Positions 34,913 to 42,980 of a DNA stretch of 49,878 nt are shown piece after piece; position 1 is the stretch's first letter; every line of letters begins with the position of its first letter. Source of the stretch: an uncultured Collinsella sp. Its GTDB lineage: Bacteria > Actinomycetota > Coriobacteriia > Coriobacteriales > Coriobacteriaceae. The stretch is taken from positions 1-49,878 of the forward strand of contig CAUEQD010000014.1 of the NCBI GenBank assembly GCA_959019945.1, in the 5' to 3' direction. The translations under genes and the position numbers were made by a program. Under the pieces are notes generated by a model. It saw only the letters and a program-made list of their open reading frames with translations. It ran no database searches and was not told where the DNA came from.

Positions 34913-34950
34913 TTGACGGTTCGTCAATACTATTTTTGACACAATGTCAA
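34913..34950. promoter_or_regulatory. paired TetR operator palindromes
   Basis: TTGAC-N5-GTCAA at 34913-34927 and 34936-34950, centres 23 bp apart, in the tetR/oxidoreductase divergent region. TACTAT at 34928-34933 between them may be a -10 box for the plus-strand gene, so binding of either would block it. Regulator assignment is inferred from position. Confidence 0.72.
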
Positions 34951-35042
34951 CAATGGCGGGTGAACGGCATGGGGGCATGCTTGGCCTGCAAAAAAGAGGG
35001 GCGCTGCAGTCTCGCCGGGCTGCGGCAAGAGAAGGGACAACC

Positions 35043-37820
35043 ATGATTCTCAACGGACCGGGAATTAGCTATACCGAGCCCGACATCGGTGCGGAGTTTG
35101 TGCCGCCGATACCGGAGCATCCGCGCGAGGCCATCGTCAAGCTGTGCGAGCACTGCACCAACCGCCTGCTTCATCGCGATGAGCTGCTGGGCTACGAGTA
35201 CTGGTCGTTTGCCGAGGCCGCAACCGACGAGCAGGCCGAAGTGCTCTGCAAGATGAAGATGCGCCGTCCCTATACGCTGCCCGAGATGGTCAAGCTCACC
35301 GGCATGCCCGAAGCCGATATCGAGAAGATGCTCGACGACATGAGCTACACGGGTCTGCTCGAGTACAACTGGGAAAACCCCGAGCGCGCCAAGCAGTGGG
35401 TGCTGCCCATGCTGGTGCCGGGTTCCGCCGAGTTCCTCAACATGCGCGTGAGCCAGCTCGAGGAGCACCCGGTCTATGCTAAGTTCTTTGAGCAGGCGTC
35501 CAAGGGACCGCTGTCCAAGGCCACGCCGATGGTGCCGCCCGGTGGTGCCGGCATCGGCATGCATGTCATTCCGGTCGAGAAGGCTATCGATGCCGCGAGC
35601 ACGTCGGTGCCGATCGAGCATATCGAGCATTGGCTCGACAAATACGATGGCAAATATGCCGCCAGCACCTGCAGCTGCCGCGCGAGCCGTCGCGTGATGG
35701 GTGAGGGCTGCGCCGACGACCCGGCCGATTGGTGCATCGCCGTGGGCGATATGGCCGACTACGTGGTTGAGACCGATCGTGGCCATTACGTGACCCGCGA
35801 CGAGGTTTACGACATCTTGCGCCAGGCCGAGGACAACGGCTTTGTGCACCAGATCACTAATATCGACGGCGAGAACAAGATCTTCGCCATCTGCAACTGC
35901 AACGTCAACGTGTGCTACGCCCTGCGCACCTCGCAGCTGTTCAACACGCCCAACCTGTCGCGCTCGGCCTATGTCGCTAAGGTCGAGAAGGACAAGTGCG
36001 TGGCCTGCGGTCGCTGCGTCGAGGTGTGTCCGGCCGGCGCCGCCAAGCTGGGCCAGAAGCTCTGCAGCAAAAAGGCCGGCGGACAGGTGCCCGAGTATCC
36101 GCGCCAGGAGCTGCCCGATGCCACCAAGTGGGACCACACCAAGTGGTCGCCCAACTACCGCAACGACAACCGCATCGAGACGCATGAGTCCGGCACCGCT
36201 CCCTGCAAGACGGCCTGCCCCGCGCACGTTGCCGTTCAGGGCTATTTGAAGCTCGCGGCTCAGGGTCGCTATGACGAGGCGTTGGCGCTCATCAAGCGCG
36301 AGAACCCGCTGCCCGCTATCTGCGGCCGCGTGTGCAACCGCCGCTGCGAGGACGCCTGCACCCGCGGTCGCGTGGACGCCGCCGTGGCTATCGACGAGGT
36401 CAAGAAGTTTATCGCTCAGCGCGATCTGGATGCCGCGACCCGCTATGTCCCACCTGTGGTGACGCCGACGCGCGCTGGCGGCTTTGATCAGAAGATTGCC
36501 ATTATCGGTGCCGGCCCGGCCGGTCTGTCCTGTGCCTTCTATCTGGCCGAGAAGGGCTACAAGCCCGTCGTGTTCGAGAAGAACGAGCGCCCGGGCGGCA
36601 TGCTCACCTATGGCATTCCCAGCTTTAAGCTGGAGAAGGACGTTATCGAGGCAGAGGTCGAGATTATTCGCCTGATGGGTGCCGAGTTCCGCTATGGCGT
36701 GGAGGTCGGTCGCGATGTGACGCTTGACGAGCTGCGCGAACAGGGCTTTAAGGCCTTCTACGTGGCCATTGGCTGCCAGGGCGGTCGCCTTGCCGGTATT
36801 CCGGGCGAGGACGCCGAGGACGTGACCGTGGCCGTCGACTTCTTGCGCGAGGTGAACAGCGGCAAGATTGACGCGCTGCCCGGCCGCACCATCGTGGTGG
36901 GTGGCGGCAACGTGGCTATCGATGTCGCGCGCAACGCCTGCCGCCTGGGCTCCGAGCACGTTGAGATGTTCTGCCTGGAGAGCGAGGCCCAGATGCCCGC
37001 CAGCGAGGAAGAGCGTCGCGAGGCCATCGAGGACGGCGCGCACATCAGCTGCGGTTGGGGCCCCAAGGAAGTCCATCTGGACGATGCCGGCCGTGTATGC
37101 GGCATTACCTTCAAGCGCTGCACGCGTGCCTTCGACGACGAGGGCCGTTTTGCGCCCGAGTACGACGAGAACGACCTGCGTCGCGTGGACGCCGACCGCG
37201 TGGTCATGTCCATCGGTCAGTCCATCGTGTGGGGCGACCTGTTGGCCGGCTCCAAGGTCGAGCTCGGCCGTGGCCAGGGCGCCCTTGCCGATCCCCAGAC
37301 CTATCAGACCGCCGAACCCGACATCTTTGTGGGCGGTGACGTCTACACCGGCCCCAGCTTTGCCATCGATGCCATCGCCGCCGGTCACGAGGCCGCGGTA
37401 TCCGTACATCGCTTTGTGCAGCCGGGCTCTACGCTCACCATTGGCCGCAACCAGCGTAAGTACAGCGCGCTCGACCGCGATGACGTGGTGATCGAGAGCT
37501 ATGACAACGCGAGCCGCGAGGTGGCCCACGTCGACCGCGAGCGCGAGAAGGCTGAGCCGTTTAGCGAGTATGTCGAGACCTTTACCGAGGAGCAGGTGCG
37601 TGCCGAGACCGCCCGCTGCCTGGGTTGCGGCGCCTCGATCGTCGACCCCAACAAGTGCATCGGTTGCGGTCTGTGCACCACCAAGTGCGCGTTCGACGCC
37701 ATTCACCTCGATCGCGACCGCCCCGAGTGCTCCACGATGGTCAAATACGAGCAAAAGCTCCCAAGCCTCGGCAAGTACGCGCTTAAGCGTGCTATCAAGA
37801 TCAAATTTGGTCGCAAGTAA
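35043..37820 (+). CDS. multidomain Fe-S/FAD pyridine nucleotide oxidoreductase
   Basis: 925 residues, cytosolic. Order: an unusual N-terminal region (1-310) with CEHC near 35, a small winged-helix-like part and CSC near 208; a 4Fe-4S motif CVACGRCVEVCP near 318; a GltD-type Fe-S segment (CKTACPAHVAVQGYL to CNRRCEDACTRG, about 380-450); an FAD site GAGPAGLSC near 489; an NAD(P) site VVGGGNVAIDVARN near 617; and a C-terminal CLGCG...CIGCGLCTTKC (about 858-885). The core is the glutamate-synthase small-subunit family that moves electrons between NAD(P)H and Fe-S partners. Start at 35043 follows AGAAGGGAC. Substrate unknown; TetR-controlled and followed by hypA. Confidence 0.85.
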   Translation: MILNGPGISYTEPDIGAEFVPPIPEHPREAIVKLCEHCTNRLLHRDELLGYEYWSFAEAATDEQAEVLCKMKMRRPYTLPEMVKLTGMPEADIEKMLDDMSYTGLLEYNWENPERAKQWVLPMLVPGSAEFLNMRVSQLEEHPVYAKFFEQASKGPLSKATPMVPPGGAGIGMHVIPVEKAIDAASTSVPIEHIEHWLDKYDGKYAASTCSCRASRRVMGEGCADDPADWCIAVGDMADYVVETDRGHYVTRDEVYDILRQAEDNGFVHQITNIDGENKIFAICNCNVNVCYALRTSQLFNTPNLSRSAYVAKVEKDKCVACGRCVEVCPAGAAKLGQKLCSKKAGGQVPEYPRQELPDATKWDHTKWSPNYRNDNRIETHESGTAPCKTACPAHVAVQGYLKLAAQGRYDEALALIKRENPLPAICGRVCNRRCEDACTRGRVDAAVAIDEVKKFIAQRDLDAATRYVPPVVTPTRAGGFDQKIAIIGAGPAGLSCAFYLAEKGYKPVVFEKNERPGGMLTYGIPSFKLEKDVIEAEVEIIRLMGAEFRYGVEVGRDVTLDELREQGFKAFYVAIGCQGGRLAGIPGEDAEDVTVAVDFLREVNSGKIDALPGRTIVVGGGNVAIDVARNACRLGSEHVEMFCLESEAQMPASEEERREAIEDGAHISCGWGPKEVHLDDAGRVCGITFKRCTRAFDDEGRFAPEYDENDLRRVDADRVVMSIGQSIVWGDLLAGSKVELGRGQGALADPQTYQTAEPDIFVGGDVYTGPSFAIDAIAAGHEAAVSVHRFVQPGSTLTIGRNQRKYSALDRDDVVIESYDNASREVAHVDREREKAEPFSEYVETFTEEQVRAETARCLGCGASIVDPNKCIGCGLCTTKCAFDAIHLDRDRPECSTMVKYEQKLPSLGKYALKRAIKIKFGRK

Positions 37821-37854
37821 GTAGCCATAACGGGAACGGCGGAAGGAATTAAAA

Positions 37855-38283
37855 GTGCACGAGCTCGGAATCGTCTATCACATTATTCGCGATGTCGAGA
37901 ACGTGGCGCGCGCCAATGGCGTGAGTCGCGTTTCGAGCGTCACGCTGCTGCTGGGCGAGGTCTCGGGCGTCGTTCCCGACTTGCTGCTCGACGCTTGGCG
38001 CTGGGCGGCAGATAAAAAGCCCATCGCGCAGGGCGCGGAGCTTATTGTGGAGCCTGTCGAGGCCGTGACGCATTGCGAGGCGTGCGGCCGCGACTATGCG
38101 ACAGTCGAGCACGGCAAGACCTGCCCTCATTGCGGCAGCGGCGAAACATACCTGCTGCAGGGCCAGGAGGTCATGATTAAGCAGATTGAGACCCCCGACG
38201 AGGAACCGGCAGACGCTGCCCCCGATGGCCCTTCCGACGTCCTCGACGCCGTCGATGCCGCCCACCCCCTCCACATCGTCTAG
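37855..38283 (+). CDS. hypA: nickel insertion protein HypA
   Basis: HypA/HybF family, 142 residues, delivers nickel to NiFe-hydrogenase with HypB. The start is GTG, giving the required MHE nickel site at residues 1-3 (MHELGIVYHII). The zinc site is CEAC and CPHC (about 76-99). The C-terminus has about 25 extra acidic residues beyond the usual ~115. It is not with hypC-hypF, which lie 30 kb away; instead it follows the flavoenzyme gene after 34 bp and may be cotranscribed. hypB is not in the window. Confidence 0.93.
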   Translation: MHELGIVYHIIRDVENVARANGVSRVSSVTLLLGEVSGVVPDLLLDAWRWAADKKPIAQGAELIVEPVEAVTHCEACGRDYATVEHGKTCPHCGSGETYLLQGQEVMIKQIETPDEEPADAAPDGPSDVLDAVDAAHPLHIV

Positions 38284-38293
38284 GATTCCCTAT

Positions 38294-38362
38294 AAGTTGC
38301 GGTGAAATAGTTCCTAAATCCAGCCTTCTGGCTCTTAAACAAGAACTATTCCACCGCAACTT
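38294..38362. repeat. palindromic repeat family 1, copy 3
   Basis: 22-base arms (38294-38315/38341-38362) with two mismatches, followed by TTTTT, so this copy can serve as terminator after hypA. Confidence 0.85.
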
Positions 38363-38589
38363 TTTTGAGTGGTTTCGTAGATCATAAGTCGCGCAAATAG
38401 TCAAGTCATACCTGTTTGAACAATGTAGCGGCAGTACAAGCGCATTCGCGCTTGCCTAAAATCGATATTAATGAACAGGCTGCTTGTATCTGTAAAGTAC
38501 ATGGCTTGATGAGTGACGTTTTGGCGGGTAATGAGTCGAAAAGCAGCAACGTAATCAATTTGTAACAAACTTAGACGTTTAAACAAATA

Positions 38590-38618
38590 ATGCAACTTTT
38601 TACGAATTTAGCTATAAT
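38590..38618 (+). promoter_or_regulatory. possible PTS operon promoter
   Basis: TATAAT at 38613-38618 with a weak -35 (ATGCAA, 38590-38595) 17 bp upstream in an AT-rich stretch. About 70 bp before the IIAB start. Between the repeat at 38294-38362 and this promoter I see no gene. Confidence 0.5.
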
Positions 38619-38688
38619 TCCACAAACCAAACAGGTATACTTCCTTCATGTCGTGTAGGAAATACGTAGACAAAAAGGAGGTTATGTG

Positions 38689-39678
38689 ATGGTAAGTATT
38701 GTTCTTGCTAGCCATGGGGACTTGGCAGCTGGAATCAAGCAGACGGGCTCGATGGTCTTTGGCGATCAGCCGTCTGTTGCCGTGGTCTCGCTCGAGCCGA
38801 GCATGGGCCCCGACGACTTCCGTGCCAAGGTCGAGGAAGCAATCGCTTCCTTCGAGGACCAGGAGCAGGTGCTCTTCCTCGTTGATCTGTGGGGCGGCAC
38901 GCCGTTCAACCAGATCAGCGGGCTCATCGAGGGCCACGATTCCTGGGCTATCGTCACCGGTGTCAACCTGCCTATGCTCATCGAGGCATATTCGCAGCGC
39001 TTTGACGCAAAGAACACTGCACATGCGATCGCAAAACATCTCGTGACTGAGGCTAAGGCTGGCGTGCGCGTCAAGCCCGAGTCTCTGGAGCCCGAGGAGA
39101 AGAAGCCGGCTGTGGCCGCCGCTGCTCCTGCAGGCGCCATCCCTCCGGGAACGGTCATCGGCGATGGGCACATCAAGATCGCCCACGTCCGTATCGACAC
39201 CCGTCTGCTTCACGGTCAGGTGGCCACCACGTGGACCAAGCAGATCAACCCCAACCGCATCATCGTGGTTTCCGACGGCGTTGCTCACGACGAGCTCCGC
39301 AAGACCATGATCGAGCAGGCTGCCCCTCCGGGAGTCCATGCCAACGTCGTGCCCATCAAGAAGATGGCTGAGGTCGTCAAGGACACGCGCTTTGGTGACA
39401 CCAAGGCCATGCTGCTCTTCGAGAACCCGCAGGATCTGCTCAAGGCCATCGAGGCCGGCGTCGACATCAAGGAAGTCAACATCGGTTCCATGGCTCACTC
39501 CAAGGGCAAGGTCGTCGTCACCAACGCCGTCGCTATGGGCGATGACGACGTCAAGACCCTCGAGGCTCTCAAGGCCAAGGGCGTCAAGTTCGAGGTCCGC
39601 AAGGTTCCTTCGGATTCCTCCGAGGATCTCGACGCCATGTTGAAGAAAGCTAAGGCCGAACTGGCCGCTCAAGCATAG
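38689..39678 (+). CDS. mannose-family PTS enzyme IIAB
   Basis: 329 residues, fused IIA and IIB of the mannose/fructose/sorbose PTS. IIA domain (1-135) starts IVLASHGDLAAG with the phospho-His10; a Pro/Ala/Glu linker (about 135-160) leads to IIB (160-329) with the phospho-His in DTRLLHGQVATTW. It carries phosphate from HPr to the sugar at IIC-IID. The ATG at 38689 is six bases after AAAAGGAGG; an ATG at 38684 runs straight into a stop. First of the IIAB-IIC-IID-DUF956 order. Sugar specificity cannot be read but glucose/mannose is usual. Confidence 0.95.
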   Translation: MVSIVLASHGDLAAGIKQTGSMVFGDQPSVAVVSLEPSMGPDDFRAKVEEAIASFEDQEQVLFLVDLWGGTPFNQISGLIEGHDSWAIVTGVNLPMLIEAYSQRFDAKNTAHAIAKHLVTEAKAGVRVKPESLEPEEKKPAVAAAAPAGAIPPGTVIGDGHIKIAHVRIDTRLLHGQVATTWTKQINPNRIIVVSDGVAHDELRKTMIEQAAPPGVHANVVPIKKMAEVVKDTRFGDTKAMLLFENPQDLLKAIEAGVDIKEVNIGSMAHSKGKVVVTNAVAMGDDDVKTLEALKAKGVKFEVRKVPSDSSEDLDAMLKKAKAELAAQA

Positions 39679-39696
39679 TAAAGGAGGGTCCGATAC

Positions 39697-40515
39697 ATGT
39701 CTGCAATCACTATTCTGCTTGTTGCGATTGTCGCGTTGCTTGCCGGTATGGAAGGCATCCTGGATGAGTTCCAGTTCCATCAGCCGCTCGTGGCATGCAC
39801 GCTTATCGGTCTCGTAACCGGTCACCTTCAGGAGGGCATCCTCCTGGGCGGTTCGCTCCAGATGATGGCCCTTGGTTGGGCTAACGTCGGCGCCGCCGTC
39901 GCGCCTGACGCCGCTCTGGCCTCGGTCGCCTCTTCGATCATCATGGTGCTCGCCCTCAACGGCGGCGCTACCGATTCGTCGAAGGCCGTTACCGCCGCCA
40001 TCGCCGTCGCCGTCCCGCTGTCGGTCGCCGGCCTGTTCCTGACCATGATCTGCCGTACTCTGGCTACCGCTATCGCTCACGCCATGGACGGTTGCGCCGA
40101 GAAGGGCGACTTCGCCGGCATCGAGCGCTGGCAGTACGCTGCCATCCTCATGCAGGGCCTTCGTATCGCCATCCCGGCAGTGCTTCTGTGCATCATTCCG
40201 GCCGAGGCTGTTACCAACGCGCTTAACGCTATGCCCGACTGGCTGTCCGGCGGCATGGCTGTCGGCGGCGGCATGGTCGCTTCCGTCGGTTACGCCATGG
40301 TCATCAACATGATGGCCACCAAGGAGACCTGGCCGTTCTTCATCCTCGGCTTTGTCCTTGCTGCCATCCCTCAGCTCACGCTGATCGCCCTTGGCCTCAT
40401 CGGCATCTCTCTTGCCCTCATCTACCTTGGCCTTAAGGATCTGGCCAAGCAGGGTGGCGGCATGGGCGGTGGCTCCGGCGACCCGCTCGGCGACATTCTG
40501 AACGATTACGAGTAG
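39697..40515 (+). CDS. mannose-family PTS enzyme IIC
   Basis: 272 residues, integral membrane sugar channel subunit. Seven to eight hydrophobic segments; the family segment MEGILDEFQFHQPLVACTL and GGSLQMMALGWANVGAAVAPD near residues 20-70 are typical of EIIC-Man. GGAGGG precedes the ATG. Between IIAB and IID with short gaps. Confidence 0.95.
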   Translation: MSAITILLVAIVALLAGMEGILDEFQFHQPLVACTLIGLVTGHLQEGILLGGSLQMMALGWANVGAAVAPDAALASVASSIIMVLALNGGATDSSKAVTAAIAVAVPLSVAGLFLTMICRTLATAIAHAMDGCAEKGDFAGIERWQYAAILMQGLRIAIPAVLLCIIPAEAVTNALNAMPDWLSGGMAVGGGMVASVGYAMVINMMATKETWPFFILGFVLAAIPQLTLIALGLIGISLALIYLGLKDLAKQGGGMGGGSGDPLGDILNDYE

Positions 40516-40531
40516 GAGGGGAGTGATACAT

Positions 40532-41452
40532 ATGGCAGAGAACAAGATTCAGCTCACCAAGGCTGACCGCAAGAAGGTTTGCTTCCGTCATCAGTTCCTT
40601 CAGGGCTCGTGGAACTACGAGCGCATGCAGAACGGCGGCTGGTGCTTCGCAATGATCCCTGCGATCAAGAAGCTCTACACCAGCAAGGATGACCAGATTG
40701 CCGCTCTTAAGCGCCACCTGGAGTTCTATAACACCCACCCCTATGTTTCCGCCCCTGTCATTGGCGTTACCCTCGCCCTCGAGGAGGAGCGCGCCAACGG
40801 CGCTCCGATCGACGACGTCGCCATTCAGGGCGTCAAGGTCGGTATGATGGGCCCGCTCGCCGGCGTCGGCGACCCCGCCTTCTGGTTCACCCTTCGCCCG
40901 ATTCTGGGCGCTCTGGGCGCTTCCATGGCCCTGTCCGGCAGCATCGCCGGTCCGCTGCTGTTCTTCTTCGCGTGGAACATCATCCGTTACGCCTTCCTGT
41001 GGTACACGCAGGAGTTTGGCTACAAGGTCGGCTCCTCCATCGCCAAGGACCTCTCCGGCGGTCTGATGGGCAAGGTCACCGAGGGTGCTTCCATCCTGGG
41101 TATGTTCATCATCGGCGCCCTGGTCGAGCGCTGGGTGTCCATCTCCTTCACCCCGGTCGTCTCCAAGGTCACGCAGTCTGCTGGCGCCTTTATCGACTGG
41201 GCTAACCTGCCCTCCGGTTCTGAGGGTGTCAAGGAAGCACTGACGATGTATAACTCCATCGGTGCTAACGCCCTTGATCAGGTGAAGGTCACCACGCTTC
41301 AGGCCAACCTCGATCAGCTCATCCCCGGCCTTGCCGCCGTGTGCCTGACCCTGCTGGTCTGCAAGCTCCTCAAGAAGAAGGTCAGCCCGATCGTCATCAT
41401 CCTGGCTCTCTTCGCCATCGGCATCATCGGTCGCGTCTGCGGCTTCATGTAA
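40532..41452 (+). CDS. mannose-family PTS enzyme IID
   Basis: 306 residues. A long cytoplasmic amphipathic part (1-140, with QGSWNYERMQNGGWCF and MGPLAGVGDPAFWF) and membrane segments near 140-165, 185-210 and the C-terminal end. EIID completes the translocator with IIC. The ATG at 40532 is preferred to 40523 by the position of GGAGGGG. Last PTS gene; a terminator follows. Confidence 0.95.
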   Translation: MAENKIQLTKADRKKVCFRHQFLQGSWNYERMQNGGWCFAMIPAIKKLYTSKDDQIAALKRHLEFYNTHPYVSAPVIGVTLALEEERANGAPIDDVAIQGVKVGMMGPLAGVGDPAFWFTLRPILGALGASMALSGSIAGPLLFFFAWNIIRYAFLWYTQEFGYKVGSSIAKDLSGGLMGKVTEGASILGMFIIGALVERWVSISFTPVVSKVTQSAGAFIDWANLPSGSEGVKEALTMYNSIGANALDQVKVTTLQANLDQLIPGLAAVCLTLLVCKLLKKKVSPIVIILALFAIGIIGRVCGFM

Positions 41453-41509
41453 GCACGTTTCGGCTTAAGACCGAGAATTGCTAGGCAAGGGCTTTTGAGC
41501 CATTGAAAC

Positions 41510-41553
41510 GGACCGCACCCGGTGGGTACACTGGATGCGGTCCGATTGTTTTA
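41510..41553 (+). terminator. terminator between PTS genes and DUF956 gene
   Basis: GGACCGCA (41510-41517) pairs with TGCGGTCC (41536-41543), followed by a T-rich tail. It may attenuate transcription into the DUF956 gene. Confidence 0.75.
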
Positions 41554-41572
41554 TTTGGAGGGCGAGGCGCGC

Positions 41573-41971
41573 ATGGCGCAATCTCAGAACAGCACGGTCG
41601 ATCTGGCAACGCCGGCAACCTGCCTGATGGGGCTTACCAGCCATGGTAACGTGATGGTGGGCAATAAGGCGTTCGAGTATTACAACGAGCGCAATCCCGA
41701 GGATTATATTCAAATCCCGTGGGACGAGGTCGACTATATTGCCGCCGAGGTTTTACGCGGCACCAAGAAGATCACGCGTTTTGCCATCTTCACCAAGGAC
41801 AACGGTCACTTTACGTTTTCGACGCGCGACGACAAAGAGACGCTTCGTGCTGTCCGCAAGTACGTCGACGAGGATAAGCTTGTGCGTTCGCCCGACTTTA
41901 TCGATGTGACGGCCAAGGGCGCCAAGAGCATCCCCTCCGTTATCAAAAACCTCTTCCACAAAGGTAACTAG
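41573..41971 (+). CDS. DUF956 family protein (ManO-like)
   Basis: 132-residue soluble protein of the DUF956 family, found next to mannose PTS operons in Firmicutes (often named ManO). One compact domain; the stretch MGLTSHGNVMVGNKAFEYY at the start and IPWDEVDYIAAEV in the middle are characteristic. Its role is thought to be regulatory but is not settled. Start ATG at 41573 has GGAGGG. A family 1 palindrome follows. Confidence 0.85.
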   Translation: MAQSQNSTVDLATPATCLMGLTSHGNVMVGNKAFEYYNERNPEDYIQIPWDEVDYIAAEVLRGTKKITRFAIFTKDNGHFTFSTRDDKETLRAVRKYVDEDKLVRSPDFIDVTAKGAKSIPSVIKNLFHKGN

Positions 41972-41979
41972 CTCCTCAT

Positions 41980-42048
41980 AAGTTGCGGTGAAATAGTTCC
42001 TAAATACGGCTTTAGATGCTTCAGACAGGAACTATTCCACCGCAACTT
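41980..42048. repeat. palindromic repeat family 1, copy 4
   Basis: 22-base arms (41980-42001/42027-42048) with the same A-C mismatch as copies 1 and 3. Lies between the DUF956 gene and the tRNA. Confidence 0.85.
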
Positions 42049-42106
42049 CGAAGTCTAGTCATGCGACGTATTGCGATGCAGTAAATCTGCTACACTAGTA
42101 CAACAT

Positions 42107-42182
42107 GCCTCCGTAGCTCAGGGGATAGAGCACCGCTCTCCTAAAGCGGGTGTCGACGGTTCGAATCCGCCCGGGGGCACCA
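42107..42182 (+). tRNA. tRNA-Arg (anticodon CCU)
   Basis: 76 nt including encoded CCA. Acceptor GCCTCCG/CGGGGGC, D arm GCTC/GAGC, anticodon stem CCGCT/AGCGG with loop CTCCTAA (anticodon at 42140-42142), T arm GACGG/CCGCC with loop TTCGAAT. One A-C mismatch in the T stem. It reads the rare AGG codon. The DNA downstream is accessory, so its 3' end (about 42160-42182) is a plausible integration site. Confidence 0.95.
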
Positions 42183-42191
42183 GGAAAATCG

Positions 42192-42230
42192 CAGGTCAGG
42201 AGTTATTGTTGCTTCTGACCTGTTCTGGTT
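42192..42230 (+). terminator. terminator after tRNA-Arg
   Basis: CAGGTCAGGA (42192-42201) pairs with TTCTGACCTG (42213-42222) and T-rich sequence follows. Confidence 0.7.
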
Positions 42231-42310
42231 TTGGGGCTAAGAACCGCTTCCGTTTGTAAATCTGGTAAGTAAATATTATGACTTCCCGAGTTTTCCACTG
42301 AAAACAGGAA

Positions 42311-42479
42311 ATCACCATTTTGGGGATAAAAGTTATCAACAGCTGTCAGTCGGTTCCATTTTGGTGAAGCGCTTCCCCCTTTTGGGTAAATTATTTCACC
42401 ATTTTGATGATTCGGTAGCTTCGAATTCTTTGATAAAACGCCTGTTCAGAAGCTTGTGCTATACCCATTTTGGTGAAAC
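42311..42479. repeat. phased array of CACC-ATTTT-GGTGAA palindromes
   Basis: Five imperfect copies of TTCACC-ATTTT-GGTGAA, central pentamers at 42317, 42358, 42379, 42401 and 42467. Intervals of 41, 21, 22 and 66 bp are near multiples of 21-22 bp, so all face the same side of the helix. A DnaA-box-like TTATCAACA lies at 42333-42341. Looks like iterons or a cooperative operator. Confidence 0.7.
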
Positions 42480-42504
42480 CAATTAATAGAGAAATATACT
42501 ATAA

Positions 42505-42531
42505 AGAAATAGGGACGGCGATGCCGTCCCC
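42505..42531 (-). terminator. terminator after XRE regulator
   Basis: GGGACGGC (42512-42519) and GCCGTCCC (42523-42530); on the minus strand ATTTCTTTA follows. It lies 100 bp after the XRE gene, beyond two further hairpins. Confidence 0.65.
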
Positions 42532-42626
42532 TTCGCTCGCAAAGCTCGCTGCGCGGTCACGTGCCGTGACCTTGCCGCCGGCTACGCCGTCGATTGATAC
42601 GCTCACTGCGTTCGCTGATTGATAGA

Positions 42627-42875
42627 CTAATCCGTTATATCGGTGACACCAGTCATAAGTGCAGCGATTGACATGTTGAATCCATTGGCAATTTTACAGA
42701 TGTTGGAAAGACTGACATTTCTTCGTCCGACCTCTATCGAGGCGTAGTAAGACCTGTCCATGTCGATACGGTTCGCAAATTGCTCTTGTGAGTAACCAAA
42801 CTTTGATCTGAGTTCTTTGCAGCGTAGACCAAAGGATCGTTGTAGTGGCGAGATATCCATGACAAAAAGAGTCAT
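42627..42875 (-). CDS. XRE-family HTH regulator
   Basis: 82 residues, a single Cro/CI-type helix-turn-helix: LRSKFGYSQEQFANRIDMDRSYYASIE followed by VSLSNICKIANGFNMSIAAL. No extra domain, so it acts as a simple repressor. The ATG at 42875 abuts the inverted repeat; the predicted transcript start lies one or two bases before it, so the mRNA may be leaderless. An internal ATG at 42860 is the alternative. Divergent from the surface protein gene, which it probably controls. Confidence 0.85.
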   Translation of the reverse strand: MTLFVMDISPLQRSFGLRCKELRSKFGYSQEQFANRIDMDRSYYASIEVGRRNVSLSNICKIANGFNMSIAALMTGVTDITD

Positions 42876-42916
42876 GGATTGTTGTATAAATGCCAACGGA
42901 CTATATACAACAATCC
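42876..42916. promoter_or_regulatory. symmetric divergent promoter/operator
   Basis: 13-base perfect inverted repeat (42876-42888 and 42904-42916). Each arm holds a TTGTAT box for one direction and TATACA for the other, both with 16-bp spacers, so the palindrome is two overlapping divergent promoters. A dimeric XRE repressor bound here would silence both. Confidence 0.7.
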
Positions 42917-42980
42917 CAGATGAGGAGCATAATCATCCGCTATAGTTGACAGCACGTTTCGCAGAAAGGACAAAGGATTC

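Noticed and set aside
34947..37754. 935-residue open frame on the minus strand
   Set aside because: Antisense to the Fe-S flavoenzyme, which has clear domains; long antisense frames are expected in this GC-rich codon pattern.
38401..38595. 64-residue minus-strand frame before the PTS operon
   Set aside because: No ribosome site and no family match; the stretch looks like AT-rich promoter DNA.
42071..42259. 62-residue plus-strand frame
   Set aside because: Runs through the tRNA-Arg gene; an artefact of tRNA sequence.
42311..42479. Array read as CRISPR or tandem transcription terminators
   Set aside because: Units are short imperfect palindromes phased at 21-22 bp without spacers of equal size or T-runs.
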